DNA of 64,000 nt from Spirosoma fluviale (GTDB lineage: Bacteria > Bacteroidota > Bacteroidia > Cytophagales > Spirosomataceae), in NCBI GenBank assembly GCA_945883625.1, contig CAMCXW010000005.1, forward strand, positions 1 through 64,000. Direction: 5' to 3'. The position numbers were made by a program, and so were the translations under genes. Positions 26,917-36,139 of the stretch are shown piece by piece (within the stretch, counting starts at the first letter, position 1; every line of letters starts with the position of its first letter). The notes beneath the pieces were generated by a model. That model ran no database searches. It worked only from the letters and a program-made list of their open reading frames with translations, and was not told the origin of the DNA.

Positions 26917-29463
26917 ATGAAAAAGCCACTAATTACATTATTATTTATATTGTTTACATCTTTTTGGGTTTTAGGCCAAACTTTATCCGGCGTCGTTAAA
27001 AACAAAAATGGCGAAATCTTGCCTTTTGCTACTATATGGGTTACAAATTTGAATAAGGGGACTTTGGCAAATGAAGATGCTAGATATGCTATTCAATTGC
27101 CTAAAGGAGAACACGAAGTTGTTTTTCGATTTCTTGGTCACACGCCTAAACCACATAAAGTCACGATTTCAGGAAATTTGGCGCTTGATGTCATTCTTTC
27201 CGAAGAAGCGGTAACGCTTCAGGAAGTCAATGTAGGAGGTCTAAAGGAGGATCCAGCCATTGGAATAATGCGGAGGATGATATCCATGGCCCCATTTCAT
27301 TTAAAAGAAATTGATCGGTATTCGGCTAAAGGCTATGTCAAAGGAGCAGGTAAAATTACTTCCATTTCAAAAGTAATGAATGCTTTAATAGGCAAACGGA
27401 TGGAAAAGGAAGCCGGAATTAAAGTGGGTTCTACTTACGTATTAGAGGGAATTAATCAGATTACCTATACGCGTCCCAATAAACTAGATGAAAAAGTACT
27501 TTCGAATCGCGATAATCTACCAGCGGTAATTAAAAATTCGGGTGCCCCTAATTTACGAATTACGCAAACGAATTTTTATTTGCCTAAGGTTTGGGGATCC
27601 TTGATCTCCCCTATTTCGCCTACTGCTTTTTCCTTTTACAATTTCGCTTATTTAGGTAGTTTTCAGTTGAATGGCCAAACAATTTCTAAGGTTCAAGTCA
27701 AACCTAAGTCTACATCGAATGATTTATTTGAAGGTACACTTTCAATTGTTGAAGATACGTGGAGTATCTATTCCTTCAGTTTAGCTTTCCGAAATTCACA
27801 GGGATATTATACGTTTCAGCAACAAAACGCTTTGTTTCAAGGAGTTTGGATGCCAGTTAATTATGATGTGAATATAAATTTTGATGCGATGGGATTTGGT
27901 GCAAATTTCCGATATATCACGCAGGTTAAAGAGTATTCAATTAAAGTTAATCCTGCTTTTGTCGTCAAGCCAACTATTATCGAGGAACGCTTACATAAGG
28001 ATTGGGCTAAAGAAATTAATAAAGAAAAAATAGCGTCTCCTAAATTGTCTTTGGGGAAAGAATTGACACGTAAAAAGCTAAAGAAGGTACTTAAAGAAAT
28101 AGATAAGGAAGAGAAGAAAGAGGTGAAGAGTGAAGTGTTTAGTTCCGATTATACGATTACTGTTGATTCATCAGCCTCGATAAAGAAAGAAGCGTATTGG
28201 GAAGCAGAACGGCAGGTTCCATTGACAGAAGCTGAAATTAAAGGATACAAGGAAGCTGATAGCTTATCCGTACAAGACGAGAAAAAACGCTTAAAGGATT
28301 CGGTTAACTTATTGCCTCGTTTCCGTTTTGGGGATATTGTCAATGCTAGAACCTACACGTATGGTCAGAAAGGATTAGGAGCTCGTTTGACATTGAGTGG
28401 GATTCAGTCAGGATATAATGCGGTTGATGGATATCATTTAGGACGTGGTTTAGATTATCGATATACGTATAAGTTGTCTGATTTCTGGGAAACTGGGTTT
28501 GATATTCGCTATGCTTTTTCTAGAAAGGCATTGAATGGATCTGTACACTTCGTTCGTAATTGGGATGAGAATCGACAAAGGGTTAGTCTTTCTGGCGGTT
28601 CTACCATGGAGCAAATTAATTCAACGGAGCCCATTTCAGCTAATATTAATCGATACTATGCCTTATTCTTATCGCAGAATTTTTTGAGGCTATATCAGAA
28701 GGATTTTATTAGTGGTTCTTATGCATTACAATTGAATGCAAAATGGAGACTCAGTGCGGATTTGGAATTTAGATCTCGAACTAGTTTAATTAATCAGGAG
28801 GAGAATGGTTTATTCTTCAAGGAACGTCGTTTTGCTTCAAATGGATTGCCTTTTTTGGCAAGTAAACAGGCTTATGCGTATGTTTTTATGCGTTATCAAC
28901 CAATGGCTACTTGGAGACGATATAATGGGTCCCGGAGATTATCTAACGAGTTAGGACCTACCATTACTGGTGGTTACGAACAGGCATTAGGAGATAATCC
29001 GTTTACAAAAGTTTCTTTTCAAGTATCGCAGTCTATATCTTTAGCTAATTGGGGGAAATTTAACTACCGAATTACAGCTGCTCATTTTATTCATAAACCA
29101 TCATTGATTTTAGATTACCAACATTTTAAAGGTAATGAGATTAACGTTTCTAGTGGTGAAACTAGTTTTTTAGCCCTACCTTATTATACACTATCAAACC
29201 CTGGAGGTCATTTTAAGGCTTTTTTATCGTGGCAGCCTAGAAAATTTATATTTACACAGAATGCTTTTCTTGCTCTTTATGGCTTGAAAGAAAAAGTAGG
29301 TTATTCCTATCTTCAGACTACTGTTAATTCTCAAACGGTTCATTACCAAGAGCTTACTTATGGTCTAGCTGGTATTGGGAAAATTTTAGGTATTGATTTA
29401 GTCTATCCGATGGGTACTGTCGTCCCTGAAAAATTGAAAGTTCTTGTCAGATTGCCATTCTAA
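26917..29463 (+). CDS. DUF5686 / carboxypeptidase-regulatory-like outer-membrane protein
   Basis: From the ATG at 26917 this is 848 residues: signal peptide (MKKPLITLLFILFTSFWVLGQ), then a carboxypeptidase-like regulatory domain (TLSGVVKNKNGEILPFATIW; about residues 22-100) like those of TonB-dependent receptors. It continues into the long DUF5686 region. A lysine/glutamate-rich segment (KELTRKKLKKVLKEIDKEEKKEVK) at about 380-405 is followed by many amphipathic strands. The C-terminus ends in Phe (LVRLPF), which fits an outer-membrane beta-barrel. No plug domain is seen, so it is not a standard SusC. Function is unknown. The hppA gene begins 66 bases later. Confidence 0.82.
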   Translation: MKKPLITLLFILFTSFWVLGQTLSGVVKNKNGEILPFATIWVTNLNKGTLANEDARYAIQLPKGEHEVVFRFLGHTPKPHKVTISGNLALDVILSEEAVTLQEVNVGGLKEDPAIGIMRRMISMAPFHLKEIDRYSAKGYVKGAGKITSISKVMNALIGKRMEKEAGIKVGSTYVLEGINQITYTRPNKLDEKVLSNRDNLPAVIKNSGAPNLRITQTNFYLPKVWGSLISPISPTAFSFYNFAYLGSFQLNGQTISKVQVKPKSTSNDLFEGTLSIVEDTWSIYSFSLAFRNSQGYYTFQQQNALFQGVWMPVNYDVNINFDAMGFGANFRYITQVKEYSIKVNPAFVVKPTIIEERLHKDWAKEINKEKIASPKLSLGKELTRKKLKKVLKEIDKEEKKEVKSEVFSSDYTITVDSSASIKKEAYWEAERQVPLTEAEIKGYKEADSLSVQDEKKRLKDSVNLLPRFRFGDIVNARTYTYGQKGLGARLTLSGIQSGYNAVDGYHLGRGLDYRYTYKLSDFWETGFDIRYAFSRKALNGSVHFVRNWDENRQRVSLSGGSTMEQINSTEPISANINRYYALFLSQNFLRLYQKDFISGSYALQLNAKWRLSADLEFRSRTSLINQEENGLFFKERRFASNGLPFLASKQAYAYVFMRYQPMATWRRYNGSRRLSNELGPTITGGYEQALGDNPFTKVSFQVSQSISLANWGKFNYRITAAHFIHKPSLILDYQHFKGNEINVSSGETSFLALPYYTLSNPGGHFKAFLSWQPRKFIFTQNAFLALYGLKEKVGYSYLQTTVNSQTVHYQELTYGLAGIGKILGIDLVYPMGTVVPEKLKVLVRLPF

Positions 29464-29529
29464 TTGTTTATTTGCACCTTTTTGCCTAAATTGTGCTAAA
29501 TTTTTTTGATATAATCTAAATTAAACTTT

Positions 29530-31710
29530 ATGAATCAAATTGTTTACTTAGTTCCTGCTTTTGGTTTGGTGGGATTGCTTTACACAGCATGGAAATTTAG
29601 TTGGGTATCCAGACAAGATGCCGGAAATGAAAAAATGCAGGAATTAGCCGGTTACATAGCGGATGGAGCTATTGCATTTTTGAAAGCTGAATGGAAAATC
29701 TTAACATATTTTGCAATTCCAACGGCTATATTACTTGCTTGGTTAGGGACACAAGAAGGAACTCCTGAAAATCCTATTCATTCATCACCTTTAATTGCGA
29801 TTGCCTTTTTAATTGGGGCTATTTTTTCAGCTACTGCAGGTTATATTGGTATGATTGTAGCTACAAAAGCAAATGTACGTACTGCTGAGGCAGCGCGGAC
29901 TTCACTTGCAAAAGCATTAAATGTTTCATTTACAGGAGGTTCTGTAATGGGAATGGGAGTAGCTGGTTTAGCTATTTTGGGTTTAGGTGGATTGTTCATC
30001 GCCTTTTACCAAATTTTTGCTGAAGGAAAAGCGCTCACTTCAATGGAAATGAAAACAGCAATCGAAGTATTAGCTGGTTTCTCTCTTGGTGCAGAGTCAA
30101 TTGCCTTATTTGCGCGTGTGGGTGGTGGTATATATACGAAAGCTGCTGATGTGGGTGCAGACTTAGTAGGTAAAGTAGAAGCTGGCATTCCTGAAGATGA
30201 TGTTCGTAATCCTGCTACTATTGCTGATAATGTTGGTGATAACGTTGGTGATGTAGCTGGAATGGGTGCCGATTTATTTGGTTCTTATGTAGCGACAATT
30301 TTGGCTACGATGGTATTAGGTCAAGAAATTGAGGTTTCTGACAACTATGGTGGCTTCTCCCCTGTCTTATTACCTATGTTGATTGCTGGGGTGGGTTTGT
30401 TATCTTCTTTAGTTTCGACCTTTTTTGTGCGTATTTCTAAGGAGACGGATTCAGTTCAAAATGCATTGAATCTTGGAAATTATGCGTCTATCGCAATAAC
30501 ATTTGTCACTTCATATTTCCTAGTTACTACTATTTTGCCTGAAAGTTTAACCCTACGTGGTACGACATTTTCATCAATGGATGTTTTCTATGCAATTATT
30601 GTTGGCTTAATAGTGGGAACATTGATGTCGATCATTACAGAGTATTACACGGCAATGGGTAAACGTCCAGTGGATTCAATAGTTCAGAAATCTGGAACGG
30701 GGCATGCAACCAACATTATTGGTGGTTTAGCTGTTGGAATGGAGTCTACGGTTTTACCTATTTTGGTATTAGCTGCAGGAATTATTGGTTCATATCATTT
30801 TGCAGGAATATATGGTGTTTCTATCGCAGCTGCAAGTATGATGGCTACTACTGCCATGCAATTAGCGATTGACGCATTTGGTCCAATTGCAGATAACGCT
30901 GGTGGTATTGCAGAGATGGCTCAATTACCATCTGAGGTACGTGATCGTACTGATAATTTAGATGCGGTAGGAAATACGACAGCGGCAACGGGTAAAGGCT
31001 TTGCGATTGCTTCAGCGGCTCTTACATCATTGGCTCTTTTTGCTGCGTTTGTTGGTATTTCTGGAATTACGCAAATAGATATTTACAAAGCTGATGTTTT
31101 GGCTGGATTATTTGTTGGTGGAATGATTCCATTTATCTTTTCTGCATTATGTATTTCGGCGGTTGGAAAAGCGGCCATGGAAATGGTTAATGAAGTTCGT
31201 CGTCAATTCCGTGAAATTCCAGGAATTATGGAATACAAGGCTAAGCCTGAATATGAAAAATGTGTTGCTATTTCAACAGAGGCTTCAATTCGTCAAATGA
31301 TTTTGCCAGGTGCAATTGCGTTAACTGTACCAGTGCTTGTTGGCTTTTCCATGGGACCAGAAGTATTGGGAGGTTTATTAGCCGGAGTCACTGTTTCTGG
31401 TGTATTGATGGGAATTTTTCAGTCTAATGCAGGTGGTGCCTGGGATAACGCTAAAAAATCGTTTGAAAAAGGAGTATTGATTGATGGTGAGATATTTAAG
31501 AAAGGTTCTGAGCCACATAAAGCGGCAGTTACTGGTGACACAGTAGGTGATCCATTCAAAGATACCTCTGGCCCTTCTATGAATATATTAATTAAGTTGA
31601 TGTCAATCGTTTCGTTAGTAATCGCCCCATACATTCACGTAGGGAAGTCGGCAGGACATGCTTCTCACCTAGAGAAGGCTCCTATCGTTAAGGTTATGGC
31701 TAAACGATAA
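29530..31710 (+). CDS. hppA: Membrane-bound ion-translocating pyrophosphatase
   Basis: HppA couples pyrophosphate hydrolysis to pumping of H+ or Na+ across the inner membrane. The 726-residue, roughly 16-helix protein shows the active-site loops [38 protein letters not shown] and [16 protein letters not shown]. In [10 protein letters not shown] an Ala occupies the place where K+-independent enzymes have Lys, so it should be of the K+-dependent subclass; whether it pumps sodium, protons or both is not settled from the sequence. It has its own terminator. A cell using it would recover energy from biosynthetic pyrophosphate. Confidence 0.95.
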   Translation: MNQIVYLVPAFGLVGLLYTAWKFSWVSRQDAGNEKMQELAGYIADGAIAFLKAEWKILTYFAIPTAILLAWLGTQEGTPENPIHSSPLIAIAFLIGAIFSATAGYIGMIVATKANVRTAEAARTSLAKALNVSFTGGSVMGMGVAGLAILGLGGLFIAFYQIFAEGKALTSMEMKTAIEVLAGFSLGAESIALFARVGGGIYTKAADVGADLVGKVEAGIPEDDVRNPATIADNVGDNVGDVAGMGADLFGSYVATILATMVLGQEIEVSDNYGGFSPVLLPMLIAGVGLLSSLVSTFFVRISKETDSVQNALNLGNYASIAITFVTSYFLVTTILPESLTLRGTTFSSMDVFYAIIVGLIVGTLMSIITEYYTAMGKRPVDSIVQKSGTGHATNIIGGLAVGMESTVLPILVLAAGIIGSYHFAGIYGVSIAAASMMATTAMQLAIDAFGPIADNAGGIAEMAQLPSEVRDRTDNLDAVGNTTAATGKGFAIASAALTSLALFAAFVGISGITQIDIYKADVLAGLFVGGMIPFIFSALCISAVGKAAMEMVNEVRRQFREIPGIMEYKAKPEYEKCVAISTEASIRQMILPGAIALTVPVLVGFSMGPEVLGGLLAGVTVSGVLMGIFQSNAGGAWDNAKKSFEKGVLIDGEIFKKGSEPHKAAVTGDTVGDPFKDTSGPSMNILIKLMSIVSLVIAPYIHVGKSAGHASHLEKAPIVKVMAKR

Positions 31711-31730
31711 TCACAAAACACATTAACATT

Positions 31731-31758
31731 AAAAGGCCTCAATTAGAGGCCTTTTTTT
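31731..31758 (+). terminator. Terminator of hppA
   Basis: AAAAGGCCTC (31731-31740) and GAGGCCTTTT (31746-31755) pair around AATTA, and a T-run continues to 31758. It lies 20 bases after the hppA stop. Confidence 0.85.
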
Positions 31759-31773
31759 ATGGGTTATTCAAAA

Positions 31774-31801
31774 AAATAGCCTGGCAAAAGCCAGGCTATT
31801 T
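31774..31801 (-). terminator. Terminator of the prs-rplY unit
   Basis: AAATAGCCTGGC (31774-31785) pairs perfectly with GCCAGGCTATTT (31790-31801) around AAAA. On the minus strand it is followed by more U residues, 25 bases past the rplY stop. Confidence 0.8.
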
Positions 31802-31826
31802 CGATCTATCATTCTCTCCTAAAAAT

Positions 31827-32393
31827 TTAAGCGGTTAATTTACCTCTTAATGCTCTTGGGATTTCAATTGTTGCTACTGGGTTGGATAATGGATTTAAAA
31901 TTTCACATCCTTCAACAACTAATTTGTTTACTTTAACTGTCTGACCTAAGTCTAAACCTGAAATATCAGCTGTAACAAAATCTGGAATATTGGACACTAA
32001 ACCGCGTAAAGAAACTTTACGTAATTTTTGGACCATTTTACCTCCTTTGATTACACCTGGGGAGTTACCAACAATCTTGATTGGTACTTCGATTTTGATT
32101 GGCTTTTTAGAATCGATTTCTAAGAAGTCAACGTGTAAAATCATTTCATTCACTGGGTGAAATTGGGCATCTTGTAAGATGGCGCGGTGAATATCACCTT
32201 CAATGTTTAATTCTACTTCATATACGTCTGCAGAATATAATAATTCACGGAAAAGGATCATTGGTACAGCAAAGTGTACTTGCTCCTCACCACCGTAAAG
32301 CACACATGGAGCTAATGCTTCTAAGCGTAAATCTTTAGAACCTTTTGTTCCTAGTGTAGATCTCTTGTATCCTACAATTTCTAACTTTTTCAT
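31827..32393 (-). CDS. rplY: Ribosomal protein L25/CTC family
   Basis: The 188-residue protein is the long (CTC/TL5) form of L25, with an N-terminal 5S rRNA-binding domain (MKKLEIVGYKRSTLGTKGSKDL, quoted short: KRSTLGTKGSKDLRLEALA) and a C-terminal beta domain (about 100-180). An upstream in-frame extension of 56 residues overlaps prs and looks unlike L25, so the ATG at 32393 is chosen. It lies 61 bases after prs in the same direction; this prs-rplY order is widely conserved. Apparent terminator hairpin downstream. Confidence 0.92.
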   Translation of the reverse strand: MKKLEIVGYKRSTLGTKGSKDLRLEALAPCVLYGGEEQVHFAVPMILFRELLYSADVYEVELNIEGDIHRAILQDAQFHPVNEMILHVDFLEIDSKKPIKIEVPIKIVGNSPGVIKGGKMVQKLRKVSLRGLVSNIPDFVTADISGLDLGQTVKVNKLVVEGCEILNPLSNPVATIEIPRALRGKLTA

Positions 32394-32454
32394 TTTGTTT
32401 TTGTTAGTGTTTTCAGTCTTTCGCACGTAGGCTATCCCCCGAAAACGGTTAAAA

Positions 32455-33396
32455 TTAATATTTAATAAATAATGAACTGATAGATTCGTGATCACGGATA
32501 CGACCGATTGCTTTAGCAAATAATTCAGCAACCGATAGCACCTTAATTTTTTCAGATACATTCTTTTGAGGAATGGTATCCGTTACCAATAATTCAGTCA
32601 AAACTGAGCTATTGATATTCTCATACGCTTTACCCGAAAGTACAGGATGGGTAACAACTGCGCGTACTGAATTTGCACCCTTATCCATAATTAATTGAGC
32701 TGCTTTACATAATGTACCACCGGTATCAATTAAATCATCAACAAGAATGACGTCTGCACCTTTAACATCACCAATTAGTTGCATGGATGCAATTTCATTA
32801 GCACGTTTCCGATGCTTATCGCAAATCACCATATCTGCATTAAAGAATTTGGCCATGTTGCGCGTTCGAACTACACCACCCACATCGGGGGATGCAAATA
32901 AGATATTTTCTAAATTCAACGATTTCAAATAGGGAACAAAGATGGCATTTCCCTCCAAGTGATCCACTGGAAAATCCATAAACCCTTGTATTTGACCGGC
33001 GTGTAGGTCAATCGTCATTAAACGATCTGCCCCAGCGGCGGTTAATAAATTACCTATCAACTTAGCACCAATTCCAACCCGTGGACGATCTTTACGATCT
33101 TGACGTGAATACCCAAAATATGGGATGACAGCGGTTACGTAATGGGCAGATGCCCTTCTAGCGGCATCTATCATCAACAATAATTCCATTAAATTATCCG
33201 CTGTAGGAAATGTCGACTGAATAATAAACACATCACATCCTCGCACAGACTCATCAAAACTAGGTGACATTTCACCGTCTGAGAATTTTAAAATAGTTAC
33301 TGCACCCAAATCCTTTCCATAAAATTTAGCAATATCCTTTGCCAAATAATTCGATGCTGATCCAGAAAATATTTTAACTGCATTAATCGCTGCCAT
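32455..33396 (-). CDS. prs: Ribose-phosphate pyrophosphokinase
   Basis: Prs makes PRPP from ribose 5-phosphate and ATP, the precursor of nucleotides, His, Trp and NAD. The 313-residue protein shows the phosphoribosyl loop ILVDDLIDTGGTLCKAA, the metal-binding ITIDLHAGQIQGFMD (in part) and the ATP-binding VIPYFGYSRQDRKDR region. All are at the usual positions for class I bacterial PRPP synthetases. It precedes rplY on the same strand and follows aconitase, separated by a hairpin and 74 bases. Nothing unusual is seen. Confidence 0.96.
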   Translation of the reverse strand: MAAINAVKIFSGSASNYLAKDIAKFYGKDLGAVTILKFSDGEMSPSFDESVRGCDVFIIQSTFPTADNLMELLLMIDAARRASAHYVTAVIPYFGYSRQDRKDRPRVGIGAKLIGNLLTAAGADRLMTIDLHAGQIQGFMDFPVDHLEGNAIFVPYLKSLNLENILFASPDVGGVVRTRNMAKFFNADMVICDKHRKRANEIASMQLIGDVKGADVILVDDLIDTGGTLCKAAQLIMDKGANSVRAVVTHPVLSGKAYENINSSVLTELLVTDTIPQKNVSEKIKVLSVAELFAKAIGRIRDHESISSLFIKY

Positions 33397-33430
33397 GTGT
33401 GTGTGTTAAAAAAGGGCTTAATTATAAAAA

Positions 33431-33463
33431 TTAAGGCGCAAAATTAGTAATTCTGCGCCTTAA
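33431..33463 (-). terminator. Terminator of the aconitase gene
   Basis: TTAAGGCGCA (33431-33440) pairs with TGCGCCTTAA (33454-33463); the stem extends inward as AAATT/AATTC with one mismatch. Read on the minus strand it is followed by AT-rich sequence with a short U-run. It starts 8 bases past the gene's stop. Confidence 0.7.
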
Positions 33464-33470
33464 ATCAAAT

Positions 33471-35735
33471 CTATTTTACAGAAGCACGAATAATATTCAA
33501 TGCACCACCTGCTTTGAACCATTCGATCTGTTGGTCATTATACGTATGATTAACAGCAAAGCTCTCCTTAGTGCCGTCAGCATGCACTAATTCAATCGTT
33601 AATGGTTTACCCGGCGCAAATGTTTCTAAACCTAAAATGTTGATTGTGTCATTCTCTTGAATCTTATCGTAATCTGATTCAGCATCGAAAGTCAATCCCA
33701 ACATCCCTTGTTTTTTCAAATTAGTTTCATGAATACGGGCAAATGATTTAACTAACACTGCACGGACTCCAAGGTGACGAGGCTCCATGGCAGCGTGTTC
33801 ACGTGATGAACCTTCGCCATAATTTGTATCTCCTACAACAATAGTTCCTACACCCGCTGCCTTATAGGCGCGTTGGGTTGCTGGTACAGGTCCATATTCT
33901 CCAGTTAATTGATTTTTCACATTGTCAGTCTTCTCATTAAAGAAGTTAACTGCACCAATCAACATGTTATTAGAAATATTATCTAGATGACCACGGTATT
34001 TTAACCAAGGACCTGCCATGGAGATATGATCTGTTGTACATTTTCCTTTGGCCTTTATCAATAATTTCAAACCTGTAATATCCGATCCTTCCCATGCCGA
34101 AAATGGGTCTAATAATTGTAAACGGTCTGAAGTAGGTGAAACTTTAACCTGAACTCCTGAACCATCCTCCGCCGGTGCCTGATATCCCGCATCCTCTACA
34201 GCAAACCCTTTTTGTGGTAGTTCATCCCCAAAAGGCGCATTTAATTTAACTTGTTCTCCTCTTTCATTCGTTAGGGAATCTGTTAACGGATTAAATGTTA
34301 AATCTCCAGCAATGGCTAGAGCCGTAACTATTTCCGGTGAAGCTACAAATGCAAATGTGTTTGGATTACCATCCGCACGTTTCGCGAAATTCCGATTAAA
34401 TGAGTGAACGATGGTGTTCTTTTCGCCTTTTTCAGCACCTGGTCGCGCCCATTGACCAATACATGGTCCACAAGCATTGGAGAAAACGGTAGCACCAATG
34501 GAATTAAACGTATCAATAAAACCGTCACGTTCAATTGTGTAACGCACTAATTCTGAGCCTGGCGTGATTGTAAATTGAGCTTTTGTTTTTAATCCTTTGG
34601 CAGCAACTTGTTTAGCTAGGGACGCTGCACGTGCGATATCTTCGTAAGAGGAGTTGGTACATGAACCGATTAGGCCAACTTCTACTTTCGTAGGCCAACC
34701 ATTTTTCTCGGCCAATTCTTTCAATTTTGAAATTGGTGTTGCCAAATCTGGTGTGAATGGCCCATTTACATGTGGTTCTAATGTATCTAAATTTATTTCG
34801 ATTACTTGATCGAAGTATTTCTCAGGGTTTGCGTAAACTTCTGGATCAGCCGTTAAATGTTCGCGTACTTGATCAGCCATGGCAGCTACATCCGCACGAC
34901 CCGTTGACTGTAAATAACGGGCCATTGAATCATCGTATCCAAAAGTGGATGTCGTTGCGCCTATTTCAGCACCCATGTTGCATATAGTACCTTTACCCGT
35001 ACATGACATGGAAGTGGCACCTTCTCCGAAATACTCAACTACACAGCCAGTACCACCTTTTACGGTTAAAATTCCTGCAACCTTTAAAATAACGTCTTTG
35101 GGTGCGGTCCAACCATTTAATTTACCTGTCAACTTAACGCCAATTAATTTGGGAAATTTTAACTCCCAAGCTAATCCAGCCATCACGTCACATGCATCTG
35201 CACCACCAACACCGATAGCGATCATACCTAATCCACCCGCATTTACCGTGTGTGAGTCAGTACCAATCATCATTCCACCTGGGAAAGCATAATTCTCTAG
35301 AACTACTTGGTGAATAATTCCTGCACCTGGCTTCCAGAACCCAATGCCATATTTGTCAGAAACCGACGATAAGAAATCGTAAACTTCTTTATTTCTATCT
35401 ACTGCAACAGCTAAATCGGATTTAGATGCCACTTTAGCTTCAATTAAATGATCACAATGCACGGTTGACGGCACAGCCACTTGTGGCCGACCCGCTTGCA
35501 TAAATTGCAACAATGCCATTTGAGCAGTTGCATCTTGCATAGCTACACGGTCCGGAGCGAAATCTACATATGAATTGCCACGTTCGTGTGCCACAGAAGG
35601 AGTTCCTTCCCAAAGATGGCTGTAAAGGATTTTTTCAGTTAATGTTAGCGGTTTTCCCGTTAATGCACGTGCAGCAGCGATGCGTGCAGGCATTTTATCG
35701 TAAACCGCTTTAATCATTCCAATGTCAAAGGCCAT
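33471..35735 (-). CDS. acn: Aconitate hydratase
   Basis: Aconitase isomerises citrate to isocitrate in the TCA cycle through a [4Fe-4S] cluster. The 754-residue protein is of the mitochondrial type rather than AcnB. Cluster cysteines lie in [12 protein letters not shown] and [10 protein letters not shown]; substrate-binding segments include [34 protein letters not shown] and [17 protein letters not shown]. Starting at the ATG at 35735 gives MAFDIGMIK; an upstream ATG would add 11 residues lying over the promoter box. The promoter carries a perfect palindrome, a possible operator. The gene stands alone. Confidence 0.95.
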   Translation of the reverse strand: MAFDIGMIKAVYDKMPARIAAARALTGKPLTLTEKILYSHLWEGTPSVAHERGNSYVDFAPDRVAMQDATAQMALLQFMQAGRPQVAVPSTVHCDHLIEAKVASKSDLAVAVDRNKEVYDFLSSVSDKYGIGFWKPGAGIIHQVVLENYAFPGGMMIGTDSHTVNAGGLGMIAIGVGGADACDVMAGLAWELKFPKLIGVKLTGKLNGWTAPKDVILKVAGILTVKGGTGCVVEYFGEGATSMSCTGKGTICNMGAEIGATTSTFGYDDSMARYLQSTGRADVAAMADQVREHLTADPEVYANPEKYFDQVIEINLDTLEPHVNGPFTPDLATPISKLKELAEKNGWPTKVEVGLIGSCTNSSYEDIARAASLAKQVAAKGLKTKAQFTITPGSELVRYTIERDGFIDTFNSIGATVFSNACGPCIGQWARPGAEKGEKNTIVHSFNRNFAKRADGNPNTFAFVASPEIVTALAIAGDLTFNPLTDSLTNERGEQVKLNAPFGDELPQKGFAVEDAGYQAPAEDGSGVQVKVSPTSDRLQLLDPFSAWEGSDITGLKLLIKAKGKCTTDHISMAGPWLKYRGHLDNISNNMLIGAVNFFNEKTDNVKNQLTGEYGPVPATQRAYKAAGVGTIVVGDTNYGEGSSREHAAMEPRHLGVRAVLVKSFARIHETNLKKQGMLGLTFDAESDYDKIQENDTINILGLETFAPGKPLTIELVHADGTKESFAVNHTYNDQQIEWFKAGGALNIIRASVK

Positions 35736-35765
35736 GTTAATTATTTTAAAATAAGAAATTGCTCG

Positions 35766-35797
35766 CAAAATTAATAGATTCAGAGCAAAATTGCCAA
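35766..35797 (-). promoter_or_regulatory. Putative promoter of acn
   Basis: On the minus strand TTG (35797-35795) is followed after 21 bases by TAATTTTG (35773-35766), a full Bacteroidota match. The leader would be about 25 bases. Confidence 0.5.
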
Positions 35798-35820
35798 TTT
35801 TGATTACTTGATTTGCTCTG
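35781..35820. promoter_or_regulatory. Nested inverted repeats at the acn promoter (candidate operator)
   Basis: CAAAATTGCCAATTTTG (35786-35802) is a perfect 8-bp inverted repeat around one base and covers the acn -33 element. A second perfect inverted repeat, CAGAGCAAA (35781-35789) with TTTGCTCTG (35812-35820), surrounds it. The symmetry suggests binding by a dimeric regulator, though a cruciform-like fold is possible. Confidence 0.4.
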
Positions 35821-36068
35821 TTTTATTTTTTATCAATATATTTCTATTTACACAGAAGTTCATTTAAATTTTCTTTTAAAGAATTTACTGATTTTCTTCA
35901 TTTTGACTTTTTTGTTACACGTCTAAGCATTGTTTCTTTATTCAAATATTCAAGACTATCTGCTTTGGGCAACTTGCCAATACGTTGAATTCTTTACCTA
36001 ATGACCCAAATTCAATTGAGTAAAATAAAATATCATTATTTAGTTTTTTTTTAGTGCTTTGTCTCGAA

Positions 36069-36102
36069 TTGTGTACAAATACATTTTAAGGTTCTATATT
36101 TG
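36069..36102 (+). promoter_or_regulatory. Putative promoter of topA
   Basis: TTG (36069-36071), 23 bases, then TATATTTG (36095-36102), a full -7 match. The spacing is at the upper end of the usual range. The leader would be about 30 bases. Confidence 0.45.
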
Positions 36103-36139
36103 AAATCTTTTCTAAAAAACAACTTGTAAATAATATCTA

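Larger units (their letters stand above)
35736..36139. other. Intergenic region between divergent acn and topA
   Basis: These 404 AT-rich bases contain two divergent promoters (acn at the left, topA at the right) and an inverted-repeat cluster at 35781-35820. I see no tRNA cloverleaf, no repeated element and no convincing small gene in the middle part (about 35830-36060). Confidence 0.6.

Noticed and set aside
32394-32561. N-terminal extension of L25 by 56 residues
   Set aside because: It overlaps the end of prs and does not resemble L25; the ATG at 32393 gives the normal protein.
35736-36139. tRNA or small RNA gene in the 404-base acn-topA gap
   Set aside because: No cloverleaf, TTC loop or CCA-like end; the region reads as two promoters and AT-rich spacer.
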